Assembly (NCBI GenBank): GCA_016763665.1
Contig: JAESTI010000218.1
Location: 1 to 6,193 of the forward strand
DNA from: Bacteroidia bacterium
Lineage (GTDB): Bacteria > Bacteroidota > Bacteroidia > Flavobacteriales > NORP286
DNA length: 6,193 nt
Direction of reading: 5' to 3'
Positions 1-6,193 of the stretch are shown in pieces; positions within the stretch are counted from its first letter, which is position 1, and each line of letters opens with the position of its first letter. The notes beneath the pieces were generated by a model. It saw only the letters and a program-made list of their open reading frames with translations, made no database searches and was not told the origin of the DNA. The translations under genes and the position numbers were made by a program.

Positions 1-246
1 ATAATATACAATGCTGCTAAAAAGATCAATCAAATGAGCAATGTAGAACTAAATGATAACAGAATTCCAGCAACTGGAAACCCTAACTGGATGATCTACA
101 ATCTTAGTACAGCATGGATAATCAGTGACAAAAGCAGGTTGAACTTTATAGTTGAAAACCTGTTCGACGTAAATTATCGTGTATTTAGCTCGGGTATTAA
201 TGCTCCGGGAAGAAACTTTAATGCAACCTACTATTTCTCCTTTTAA
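1..246 (+). CDS. TonB-dependent outer-membrane receptor, C-terminal fragment (5' end outside window)
   Basis: This is the last 81 codons of a protein whose frame is open to the left window edge, so the Met at 34 is internal and not a start. The sequence has the look of the final strands of a TonB-dependent receptor beta-barrel: an N-x-P-x-W stretch (GNPNWMIYNLS), then a strand ending in VENLFDVNYR, a GINAPGRNF turn, and a last alternating strand ending in aromatic residues (ATYYFSF). The terminal Phe is the usual recognition signal for BAM-dependent barrel assembly. Such receptors import ferric chelates, vitamins or glycans across the outer membrane using TonB energy; the substrate cannot be told because the plug and most of the barrel are missing. 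The TAA stop at 244-246 overlaps the next gene's ATG by one base, which suggests co-transcription. The family call is fairly secure; anything finer is not. Confidence 0.82.
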   Translation: MIYNAAKKINQMSNVELNDNRIPATGNPNWMIYNLSTAWIISDKSRLNFIVENLFDVNYRVFSSGINAPGRNFNATYYFSF

Positions 247-1559
247 TGAAAATCAGAACATTTATCTTGTTTTTGCGTAAGTATACAAGCCGAATACTAA
301 CTAATAAGGGGAAAAACATTAGAAAACTGATTCCACGTTTTCTAATAGCCAACAAATTTTCTTTCTCGGCCTTTATGAGGAATGCAGCATATACACTCAT
401 TTCGTTTGTGTGTATTATCGTGCTAATAAAACTTTTTAGCTTTAGCACTGATGAGGAACGCAATCGATACGAGCGTCAGTTTAGAGAGAATTACCACATT
501 TATTCACTTGGAATTCCCAACAAACTGGACTTTGCAGGGGAACGTGTACCCCTTGAAGACTTCAATGTAAAGGAGCGATTAGACAGAGAGTTATTGGTTA
601 ATACCTACTTCCATTCACAAACTTTGCTTCATCATAAGCGCGCTAACAGGTGGTTCCCGATTATAAAACCCATTTTGAAAGAACATGGTATTCCTGAAGA
701 TTTTATTTATTTGACTTTAGCTGAAAGCGGTTTAGCGAATGTGGTTTCTCCCAAAAATGCAGTCGGCTTTTGGCAAATATTAAAGCCTACAGCCTTACAA
801 TATGGATTAGAGGTAAATAACAATGTTGACGAACGCTATCATGTAGAATTGGCAACCAAAGCAGCTTGTAAATATTTACTACATTCCCATGATGTATTCG
901 GTAATTGGACTATAGTTGCAGCTTCCTATAATATGGGAATTACTGGAATAAAGAGACAATTGATTCGCCAAAAAGCTAATTCTTATTATGACCTTATCTT
1001 GAATTCAGAAACATCAAGATATATATTCAGACTTCTTGCATTAAAAGAAATAATTAATGATCCTTCAAGGTATGGTTTCATTTATCGAGATGAAGATCTA
1101 TATCAATCGATTGATTTTGAAGAAATTAAAATTGATACAGCTGTTACCAATTTTGCCAATTTTTCATTTCAACATGGCATCAATTACAAAATGCTTAAGA
1201 TATTTAATCCTTGGCTAAGAGATTCTCATTTGAATAACAAATCCCGCAAAGAGTACACTATAAAAATTCCAAAACTTGATTTTGATCCCTTAGCAAATAA
1301 TAAATATTACTTAAAAGGATTTGAAACAGAAATGAGGAGTCATGAAAAAGACAAATTAAATCTACAAGAATTGATTCACATCGTTCAGCCTGGGGAAGAC
1401 ATCAACATGATCGCGAAAGAATACAAAATCAAAGTACAAGATCTGATGGACTGGAACGGATTAACTCAAACTTTCCTAAATGAAAATCAGCAGCTCATTA
1501 TTTTTGCAAAGCTTGATGATGAAGCCTCTCAATTAGAACAAACCGAAAAGATCGAATAA
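246..1559 (+). CDS. Membrane-anchored lytic murein transglycosylase, MltD-like, with C-terminal LysM domain
   Basis: This 437-residue protein is predicted to cleave the MurNAc-GlcNAc bond of peptidoglycan, forming 1,6-anhydroMurNAc, in the periplasm. Visible parts, in order: a basic N-terminal stretch (1-45, about 12 Lys/Arg and no acidic residues); one hydrophobic helix (about 46-66) acting as a signal anchor; and an SLT/GH23 domain (about 138-275). The SLT domain has the catalytic Glu160 in AESGL, the SPKNAVGFWQ motif (168-177), the DERYHVE segment (195-201) and AASYNMG (225-231). A degenerate LysM-like stretch (about 295-342) follows, then a clear LysM (about 377-420, HIVQPGED...IAKEYKIKVQDLMDWNGL) that should bind glycan strands. 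The ATG at 246 overlaps the upstream TAA (TAATG), so translational coupling may explain the lack of a Shine-Dalgarno sequence. An alternative ATG at 375, just before the membrane helix, would give a more ordinary signal anchor; neither start has a visible RBS. The family is secure; the start is uncertain. Confidence 0.9.
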   Translation: MKIRTFILFLRKYTSRILTNKGKNIRKLIPRFLIANKFSFSAFMRNAAYTLISFVCIIVLIKLFSFSTDEERNRYERQFRENYHIYSLGIPNKLDFAGERVPLEDFNVKERLDRELLVNTYFHSQTLLHHKRANRWFPIIKPILKEHGIPEDFIYLTLAESGLANVVSPKNAVGFWQILKPTALQYGLEVNNNVDERYHVELATKAACKYLLHSHDVFGNWTIVAASYNMGITGIKRQLIRQKANSYYDLILNSETSRYIFRLLALKEIINDPSRYGFIYRDEDLYQSIDFEEIKIDTAVTNFANFSFQHGINYKMLKIFNPWLRDSHLNNKSRKEYTIKIPKLDFDPLANNKYYLKGFETEMRSHEKDKLNLQELIHIVQPGEDINMIAKEYKIKVQDLMDWNGLTQTFLNENQQLIIFAKLDDEASQLEQTEKIE

Positions 1560-1596
1560 CTATCTTTCTTTTATATTTCTGCTAAATATACAGATA

Positions 1597-1653
1597 GTCA
1601 GAATGAGTTTATCGAAGTCTTGACGGCCAACATTTCGATAAATTCAATATGAC
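1597..1653. repeat. 57-nt imperfect palindrome (two inverted copies of one ~26-nt unit)
   Basis: Positions 1597-1622 and the reverse complement of 1628-1653 are versions of the same unit, roughly GTCAnnnTGARTTTATCGAA followed by RTSTTG. They flank a 5-nt centre, ACGGC (1623-1627). Folded as RNA or single-stranded DNA, 1604-1622 pairs with 1628-1646 with a single C/C mismatch and two G-U pairs, and GTCA (1597-1600) pairs with TGAC (1650-1653). Within the left copy GTCA...TGAC (1597-1600, 1621-1624) can also close a smaller hairpin. A run of five T lies at 1659-1663, about 6 nt past the outer stem, so termination of the transglycosylase transcript is possible, but the stem is AT-rich and the T-run is displaced. 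A dispersed REP-like intergenic repeat is an equally good reading. The pairing is read directly from the sequence; the function is inference. Confidence 0.75.
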
Positions 1654-1739
1654 CTTGATTTTTCGCATATTCAAGTGTTTAAAAAGTAATTTCCTTTATT
1701 AAAGAGAATATTTCTGTTCCATAAAACACTTACCATTCG

Positions 1740-1747
1740 TATATTTG
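1740..1747 (+). promoter_or_regulatory. Probable Bacteroidota-type -7 promoter element for uvrA
   Basis: TATATTTG matches the Bacteroidota primary-sigma -7 consensus TAnnTTTG at every fixed base. It lies 28 bases before the uvrA ATG, which would give a leader of roughly 20-25 nt. The matching -33 TTTG element is not clear; TTTCTG at 1711-1716 is the nearest weak candidate, about 23 bp upstream. No LexA-type operator is evident around it. Position and match make it plausible; transcription is not shown. Confidence 0.6.
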
Positions 1748-1769
1748 CACCGCTTTTTGAAATACTAAG

Positions 1770-1774
1770 TAAGG
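1770..1774 (+). promoter_or_regulatory. Weak ribosome-binding-like sequence before uvrA
   Basis: TAAGG sits one base before the ATG at 1776, closer than a normal Shine-Dalgarno spacing. It gives only slight support for the start. The start is chosen mainly because the protein then opens with a short lead into the conserved GARVHNLKNID segment, as expected for UvrA. Confidence 0.3.
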
Positions 1775-1775
1775 T

Positions 1776-4220
1776 ATGCCCGAAGAATTAGTAGAAATAT
1801 ACGGTGCCCGTGTTCATAATTTGAAGAACATTGATGTTACATTTCCGAGAAACAAACTTGTAGTTGTTACCGGTTTAAGTGGAAGCGGTAAATCTTCTCT
1901 GGCATTTGACACGCTTTATGCCGAAGGACAGAGAAGATATATAGAGACATTTTCCGCATACGCACGGCAATTCCTCGGGACACTTGAAAGACCAGATGTT
2001 GACAAAATTTCCGGACTCAGCCCTGTAATTTCGATAGAGCAAAAAACAACTTCAAAAAATCCAAGATCAACAGTAGGAACAATTACTGAAATTTATGACT
2101 TCCTCCGTTTACTTTATGCAAGAATCGGAGAAGCCTATTCATACAATACAGGTGAGAAAATGGTCAAATTCTCCCATGACCAAATCGTGAATAACATTTC
2201 AGAAAAACTTGATGGAAAAAAGATCATCATTTTAGCCCCCGTTGTTAAAGGAAGAAAGGGCCATTATAGAGAATTGTTTGATCGATATAGGAAAAAAGGA
2301 TTTCTAAAAGCAAGAATTGACGGTGAAATAACGGATTTGCTTGAAGATATGCAGATCGAAAGATTTAAAACCCATGATATTGAGATCGTTATTGATAAAA
2401 TTCATGTGAACCAATCAGCCCACACCAGGATCTCACAATCTACGGATCTTGCTTTGAAAATGGGTAACGGCTCTATGATCGTTCTTGAAGTTGAGAACAA
2501 AAAAGAGCCCATAATTCACAGTTACAGCAAGTATTTAATGTGTCCAACCACAGGCATAGCTTATGACGAACCAGCTCCGAATTGCTTTTCATTCAATTCT
2601 CCTTATGGAGCATGCCCGAAATGTAATGGCTTGGGAATACTAAAAGAGATAAATGTTAGTGCACTAATTCCGAATAAAAAACTAAGTATTGCAAAAGGTG
2701 GACTGGCTCCCTTAAACACGATCAAAACACCTTTATTACAAAGACAAATTGAGGCCATTGGCAAACTTAATGGTTTCAATTTAGACACGCCATTATCCAA
2801 AATATCTGATGAAGCAATGCAAATCATTTTTTATGGTACGGATGAAGCAATGGAAGTCCCTTTTGATTTTAATGGAAATGGTAAGAGCTACTCAATAAAG
2901 TTTGAAGGATTAGTCAATTTACTATTGAGAATATTTAAAGATTCGCCTGGATATGCTGATTGGGTAAAGGATTTTCTTCACGAAATTAATTGTACCGAGT
3001 GTAATGGTAAACGATTAAAAAAAGAATCCCTTCATTTCAAAATTGCTGATCAGAACATTGCTGAACTAGCAAGTTTAGATATTCTTCAACTAAAGAGCTG
3101 GTTTGAAAAAGTTGAAAGCAAGCTCAATGAACGACAAGCCATCATCGCTAAAGAAATTTTGAAAGAAATAAGAAACAGGATTGATTTTCTTTTGGATGTA
3201 GGTTTGGACTATTTAGCTCTTAACAGAACTTCGAGAAGTCTATCCGGTGGGGAAGCTCAGCGAATTCGCTTAGCAACACAAATAGGCTCAAAATTAGTTG
3301 GTGTGCATTATATATTAGATGAACCAAGCATTGGACTTCATTATCGCGATAATATAAGGTTGATAAATGCTCTTAAGGAATTAAGAGATCTAGGCAACTC
3401 TGTTTTAGTGGTCGAACATGATAAAGAAATTATAGAACATGCTGATTTTGTAGTAGACCTTGGTCCGGGTGCCGGGAAAAAAGGTGGTGAATTGGTTTTT
3501 GCCTGCAGCCCTGCAGAAATTAAGAGCAATCATGCTGACTCGCTAACAGCTAACTACTTAAACGGAAAGCTGAAAATTGATACTCCCAAAAAGAGAAGGT
3601 CGATTTCAGAAAAGTCAATTACTTTGAAAGGATTAAAAGGAAACAATCTCAAAAATTTAGAAGTTAACCTACCACTAGGCTGTTTTATTTGTGTTACGGG
3701 AGTTTCAGGAAGCGGGAAATCTACTCTTATTAATGACACCTTATATCCAATTATCTCAAAGAAAATATATAACTCCAATAAAGATCCTCTACAATATGAG
3801 TCCATTGAAGGATTGGAGCACATTGATAAGGTTATTGAAATTGACCAGGCAGCAATCGGCAGAACTCCTCGTTCAAATCCGGCAACTTACACCGGTGTTT
3901 TCACTGATATCAGGAATCTTTTTGCACAATTGCCTGAAGCCAAGATAAGAGGATATAAACCGGGCAGGTTTTCATTTAATGTAAAAGGAGGCAGATGTGA
4001 AACTTGTAGAGGAGGTGGTGCACGGATCATTGAAATGAACTTGCTTCCTGATGTACAGGTAAAATGTGAAGAATGTAACGGCAACAGGTATAATTTTGAA
4101 ACTTTAGAAGTGCGCTACAAAGCAAAGTCTATTAATGATGTACTTAATCTTAGCATTAACCAAGCTGTTGATTTTTTTGAAAACATTCCAGCCATCATCA
4201 GAAAAATTAAAACTATGTAA
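1776..4220 (+). CDS. uvrA: UvrABC excinuclease subunit A, interrupted by a premature in-frame TAA (814-aa product)
   Basis: UvrA is the dimeric ABC-type ATPase that finds bulky DNA lesions and loads UvrB in nucleotide excision repair. Visible parts: Walker A of NBD1 (GLSGSGKSS, 33-41); the UvrB-binding/insertion region; a Cys cluster (C256, C270, C280, C283); a CTEC pair (406-409); NBD1 signature LSGGEAQR (489-496), Walker B with ILDEPSIGLH (513-522) and His switch EH (547-548); Walker A of NBD2 (GVSGSGKST, 642-650); and the second zinc finger, CETC (741-744) with CEEC (764-767). Translation stops after IRKIKTM, where UvrA normally continues Gln-Asp-Val-Gly-Leu-Gly. The stop TAA occupies that Gln codon and is one C-to-T change from CAA. 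The 814-residue product lacks the NBD2 signature, Walker B and His switch. Since UvrA's two ATP sites each use parts of both NBDs, both should be damaged. The identity is certain; whether the stop is real in the living cell is not known. Confidence 0.95.
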   Translation: MPEELVEIYGARVHNLKNIDVTFPRNKLVVVTGLSGSGKSSLAFDTLYAEGQRRYIETFSAYARQFLGTLERPDVDKISGLSPVISIEQKTTSKNPRSTVGTITEIYDFLRLLYARIGEAYSYNTGEKMVKFSHDQIVNNISEKLDGKKIIILAPVVKGRKGHYRELFDRYRKKGFLKARIDGEITDLLEDMQIERFKTHDIEIVIDKIHVNQSAHTRISQSTDLALKMGNGSMIVLEVENKKEPIIHSYSKYLMCPTTGIAYDEPAPNCFSFNSPYGACPKCNGLGILKEINVSALIPNKKLSIAKGGLAPLNTIKTPLLQRQIEAIGKLNGFNLDTPLSKISDEAMQIIFYGTDEAMEVPFDFNGNGKSYSIKFEGLVNLLLRIFKDSPGYADWVKDFLHEINCTECNGKRLKKESLHFKIADQNIAELASLDILQLKSWFEKVESKLNERQAIIAKEILKEIRNRIDFLLDVGLDYLALNRTSRSLSGGEAQRIRLATQIGSKLVGVHYILDEPSIGLHYRDNIRLINALKELRDLGNSVLVVEHDKEIIEHADFVVDLGPGAGKKGGELVFACSPAEIKSNHADSLTANYLNGKLKIDTPKKRRSISEKSITLKGLKGNNLKNLEVNLPLGCFICVTGVSGSGKSTLINDTLYPIISKKIYNSNKDPLQYESIEGLEHIDKVIEIDQAAIGRTPRSNPATYTGVFTDIRNLFAQLPEAKIRGYKPGRFSFNVKGGRCETCRGGGARIIEMNLLPDVQVKCEECNGNRYNFETLEVRYKAKSINDVLNLSINQAVDFFENIPAIIRKIKTM
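4218..4220 (+). other. uvrA: In-frame premature TAA in uvrA (expected Gln codon)
   Basis: Codon 815 reads TAA. The same frame continues without a shift through the rest of NBD2 to a natural TGA at 4605-4607, giving 943 residues in all, the usual UvrA length. Neighbouring genes use TAA as their true stop (244-246, 1557-1559, and 4671-4673 on the minus strand), so TAA is not reassigned here. Candidate causes are a true nonsense mutation, a base-call error at 4218, or readthrough. Confidence 0.93.
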
Positions 4221-4607
4221 GATGTAGGATTAGGCTATGTAACACTTGGACAGTCCTCTACTACCCTTTCGGGAGGTGAAGCGCAAAGGATAAAACTAGC
4301 TGCAGAATTGTCTAAAAGAGACACCGGAAAAACACTCTACATACTTGACGAACCAACAACAGGCTTGCATTTTGATGACATTAAGGCACTTCTGGCAGTA
4401 TTAAACAAATTGGTTGACAAAGGAAATACAGTCATTGTAATAGAACACAACATGGATGTGATTAAAGTTGCTGACTACATTATTGACCTCGGCCCTGAAG
4501 GTGGTAGAAATGGAGGAAAAATTGTTGGGACGGGCACTCCAGAACAACTGGCTGGAATTAAGAAGAGTTTTACGGGAAATTTTCTGAAGAAAGAGTTGGA
4601 ATCTTGA
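4221..4607 (+). pseudogene. uvrA: uvrA 3' remnant: C-terminal half of NBD2, in frame after the premature stop
   Basis: The 128 codons here continue UvrA in the same frame as 1776-4220. They begin [11 protein letters not shown] and hold the NBD2 signature LSGGEAQR (residues 831-838 of the uninterrupted protein), Walker [11 protein letters not shown] (856-865), the His switch IEHN (889-892), the DLGPEGG loop and a typical C-terminus. No frameshift or second stop is present, so the segment is either very recently disconnected or not truly disconnected. Independent translation is unlikely. The ATG at 4222 is in another frame and runs straight into TAG; the first in-frame start-like codon is TTG at 4308 with no Shine-Dalgarno, and the first in-frame ATG is at 4452, past Walker B. 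A product from 4308 would lack the signature motif. The gene meets the next one tail to tail; the 63 bp between them (4608-4670) show no good hairpin with a T-run. Confidence 0.9.
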
Positions 4608-4670
4608 TGTAAACAGCTTTGACAAGTATGCCTTGCCATGAGTTGGTGTGCATCCGGTATGGTACCCAAT

Positions 4671-6193
4671 TTATATCCTCACACCTATCACCAATAGATC
4701 ATCAGTTTGTTCATTGTCTCCTTTCCAATTCATGAGCTCATTTTCTATTTGAAGGTTTTGGTCTTCCATTGTCTTATTAAAGATATTAACCAGAAATTCC
4801 CTTAACCTTCTGGAAGTGAATTTTTTATCTTTAGGCCCGCCAAATTGGTCAGTATAGCCATCAGAGAAAATGTAGAATGTATCTCCTTTTTTTAGCTCTA
4901 TTTCGTGATTCGTAAAATCTCTTTTTATTTCTTCAATTCCACCTATTCCGATATTGTTACCTTTTATGACTTCGAGATCCACTGTTTTATTGTTATTTCG
5001 GGTTATTAACAAAGGTCTATGTGCTCCTGCATATTCAATAGCAGCTTTTTGACCATTTAATGAGATACTAGTCAGTGCTATATCCATTCCATCTGCAGCT
5101 GTCACATCTGCACCTTCCTGGCGAAGGGCAAATTGGACTCCATCATGTAAATTATTCAGGATTTCTGAAGGTTTGGTAATGCCTTTCTCCAGAACGATCT
5201 GATTTAACAGGTCATTTCCAATCATGCTCATAAAAGCGCCCGGAACCCCGTGGCCGGTGCAGTCTACAGCAGCAATGATCATTGCATCAGAATTACTAAA
5301 TCTTTGAGATTTAGTAATTCTTGTAAGATCAGTAAACCAGTAAAAATCCCCGCTCACAATATCTTTTGGTTGATAGAATATAAAAGATTCAGGAAGTTGT
5401 TCGTAAATTTTTTCTTTAGGGAACATAATAGCTGTTTGAATTCGCTTAGCATAGCTAATACTGGAAGTCATATGACGATTTTGTTCCTCTAATGTGGCTT
5501 TTATTTCTTCAACTTTTTCTTTCTCTTTATTAACTGCAATATTTACATTCCATAATTTCTTATTTTTTTCTTCTATTTCCTGCTTTTGTATTTCAATTTC
5601 ATCTTTTTGTTTTTCAATTTCCCGAGTTCTTATTTTAACTCTTTCTGTTAAAATTCTTTTTTCTCTTTTAAGATTCCGTTCTCTTATTTTAACAAACCCC
5701 ATAATAAACGAAAAACCACTAACCACAGATAATGAATAAAACCACCAGGTTTGCCAAAAAGGCGGCGTAATTGAGAAACTGAAAGTTGTAGGCTCCTTAT
5801 TCCAAACACCTGCATTATTACATGCTTTCACTTTGAAAGTATATGCTCCGGGTGCAAGGTTTGTAAAATCTGCCTTCCTCTCTTTTGTTACTGGTGACCA
5901 TTCTTCATCTAATCCTTCCAATTTATATTGATAACTTACCTTTTCAGGCAAGGTTAAACTAATACCAGTATAATGAAAAGCTATATGGTTTAATTCATAA
6001 GGCAAGACAGCATTATTCGACAAAAATGTATCCTTTCTTGCTACCTTGATTTTAATTATATGTGTTTTGGGTTCTAATTCATTTTTAGGCATTTTAAATT
6101 TAGGATCAAATTTTATTAAACCATTAATAGTTCCAAACCATAAAAACCCATCTTTATCTTTGCAAACAGCATTGGTGTTTGTTTCAATTTCCA
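4671..6193 (-). CDS. Propeller/Y_Y_Y sensor fused to SpoIIE-type PP2C serine phosphatase, C-terminal part (5' end outside window)
   Basis: The minus-strand frame is open to the window edge, so the Met at 6092 is internal; residues below are counted from it. Upstream of that Met the frame reads CKDKDGFLWFGTINGLIKFDP, the last repeat of a two-component-regulator beta-propeller. Then come a Y_Y_Y domain (about 35-110: YQYKLEGLDEEW, TNLAPGAYTFKVKACN), one membrane helix (about 113-133), a Lys/Glu-rich coiled coil (about 138-208) and a SpoIIE/PP2C domain (about 213-473). The likely metal-binding acidic residues are present: D249 (SGDFYW), D277 (DCTGHGVPGAFMS), D337 (DGMDIAL), D411 (SDGYTD) and the QTDD pair 464-465. 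The periplasmic sensor probably signals through the helix and coil to a cytoplasmic phosphatase that dephosphorylates an unknown Ser/Thr-phosphoprotein, perhaps an anti-sigma-factor antagonist. No partner gene is visible. An 11-codon palindromic insert lies at residues 258-268. The architecture is secure; the target is unknown. Confidence 0.9.
   Translation of the reverse strand, partial: EIETNTNAVCKDKDGFLWFGTINGLIKFDPKFKMPKNELEPKTHIIKIKVARKDTFLSNNAVLPYELNHIAFHYTGISLTLPEKVSYQYKLEGLDEEWSPVTKERKADFTNLAPGAYTFKVKACNNAGVWNKEPTTFSFSITPPFWQTWWFYSLSVVSGFSFIMGFVKIRERNLKREKRILTERVKIRTREIEKQKDEIEIQKQEIEEKNKKLWNVNIAVNKEKEKVEEIKATLEEQNRHMTSSISYAKRIQTAIMFPKEKIYEQLPESFIFYQPKDIVSGDFYWFTDLTRITKSQRFSNSDAMIIAAVDCTGHGVPGAFMSMIGNDLLNQIVLEKGITKPSEILNNLHDGVQFALRQEGADVTAADGMDIALTSISLNGQKAAIEYAGAHRPLLITRNNNKTVDLEVIKGNNIGIGGIEEIKRDFTNHEIELKKGDTFYIFSDGYTDQFGGPKDKKFTSRRLREFLVNIFNKTMEDQNLQIENELMNWKGDNEQTDDLLVIGVRI
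5289..5321. repeat. Perfect 33-bp palindrome inside the SpoIIE domain (11 codons)
   Basis: Bases 5289-5302 (AGAATTACTAAATC) are the exact reverse complement of 5308-5321, with a 5-nt loop TTTGA at 5303-5307. The element starts and ends on codon boundaries of the minus-strand gene and encodes RITKSQRFSNS. It sits between the SGDFYW strand and the AAVDCTGHG strand, where a variable surface loop is expected in the PP2C fold, so it should be tolerated. It resembles a small palindromic insertion element, but a single copy cannot prove mobility. It is not placed as a terminator because it lies mid-gene. Confidence 0.8.

Noticed and set aside
2808..2852. 12-bp direct repeat GATGAAGCAATG (2808-2819 and 2841-2852)
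   Set aside because: It encodes two DEAM segments in a poorly conserved part of UvrA, only two copies exist, and there are no flanking signs of a mobile element. Chance is likely.
3554..3823. Minus-strand open frames within uvrA and similar plus-strand frames within the phosphatase gene (e.g. 5250-5492)
   Set aside because: They lie entirely opposite strongly conserved coding sequence and show no recognisable protein features or start signals.
4218..4220. Alternative genetic code with TAA read as Gln
   Set aside because: Three other genes in the window end at TAA exactly where their families should end, and no other internal TAA occurs in any gene. Reassignment of TAA is not supported.
4308..4607. 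Separate small ABC-ATPase gene starting at TTG 4308
   Set aside because: It is in the same frame as uvrA, starts in the middle of NBD2 just after the signature motif, and has no ribosome-binding site. It is the uvrA 3' end.
4608..4670. Bidirectional terminator between convergent uvrA and phosphatase genes
   Set aside because: Only very short self-complementary bits are present (CAAG/CTTG near 4623-4636, GGTACC near 4660), with no stable stem or adjoining T-run.
4671..6092. Complete 473-aa phosphatase starting at Met 6092
   Set aside because: The frame stays open to the right window edge, and the upstream residues are a recognisable propeller repeat (LWFGT...GLIKFDP), so the true start lies outside.

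Overview
The window looks like chromosomal DNA from a member of the Bacteroidota. The signs are an AT-rich sequence, a TonB-dependent receptor C-terminus, a Bacteroidota-style MltD-like lytic transglycosylase, a perfect match to the TAnnTTTG -7 promoter element ahead of uvrA, weak or absent Shine-Dalgarno sequences, and a propeller/Y_Y_Y sensor fused to a SpoIIE-type phosphatase. No genus can be named from what is visible.

Layout: (1) 1-246, plus strand: the end of a TonB-dependent outer-membrane receptor that begins outside the window. (2) 246-1559, plus strand: a membrane-anchored lytic transglycosylase with a C-terminal LysM domain; its start overlaps the receptor stop by one base. (3) 1560-1775: a 216-bp gap holding a 57-nt imperfect palindrome (1597-1653) and a probable promoter for uvrA. 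(4) 1776-4607, plus strand: a full-length-sized uvrA reading frame (944 codons including the final stop) broken by one in-frame TAA at 4218-4220. This leaves an 814-residue product and a 128-codon remnant that carries the second ABC signature, Walker B and His switch. (5) 4608-4670: a short convergent gap with no convincing terminator. (6) 4671-6193, minus strand: the 3' part of a large sensor protein (last propeller repeat, Y_Y_Y domain, membrane helix, coiled coil, SpoIIE/PP2C phosphatase) that begins beyond the right edge. It contains a perfect 33-bp palindrome occupying exactly 11 codons.

The genes do not form one pathway: envelope uptake and wall remodelling, then DNA repair, then signalling on the opposite strand. 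I see no new multi-gene system. The points most worth checking are the nonsense codon in uvrA, the codon-phased palindrome inside the phosphatase domain, and the intergenic palindrome made of two inverted copies of one repeat unit.
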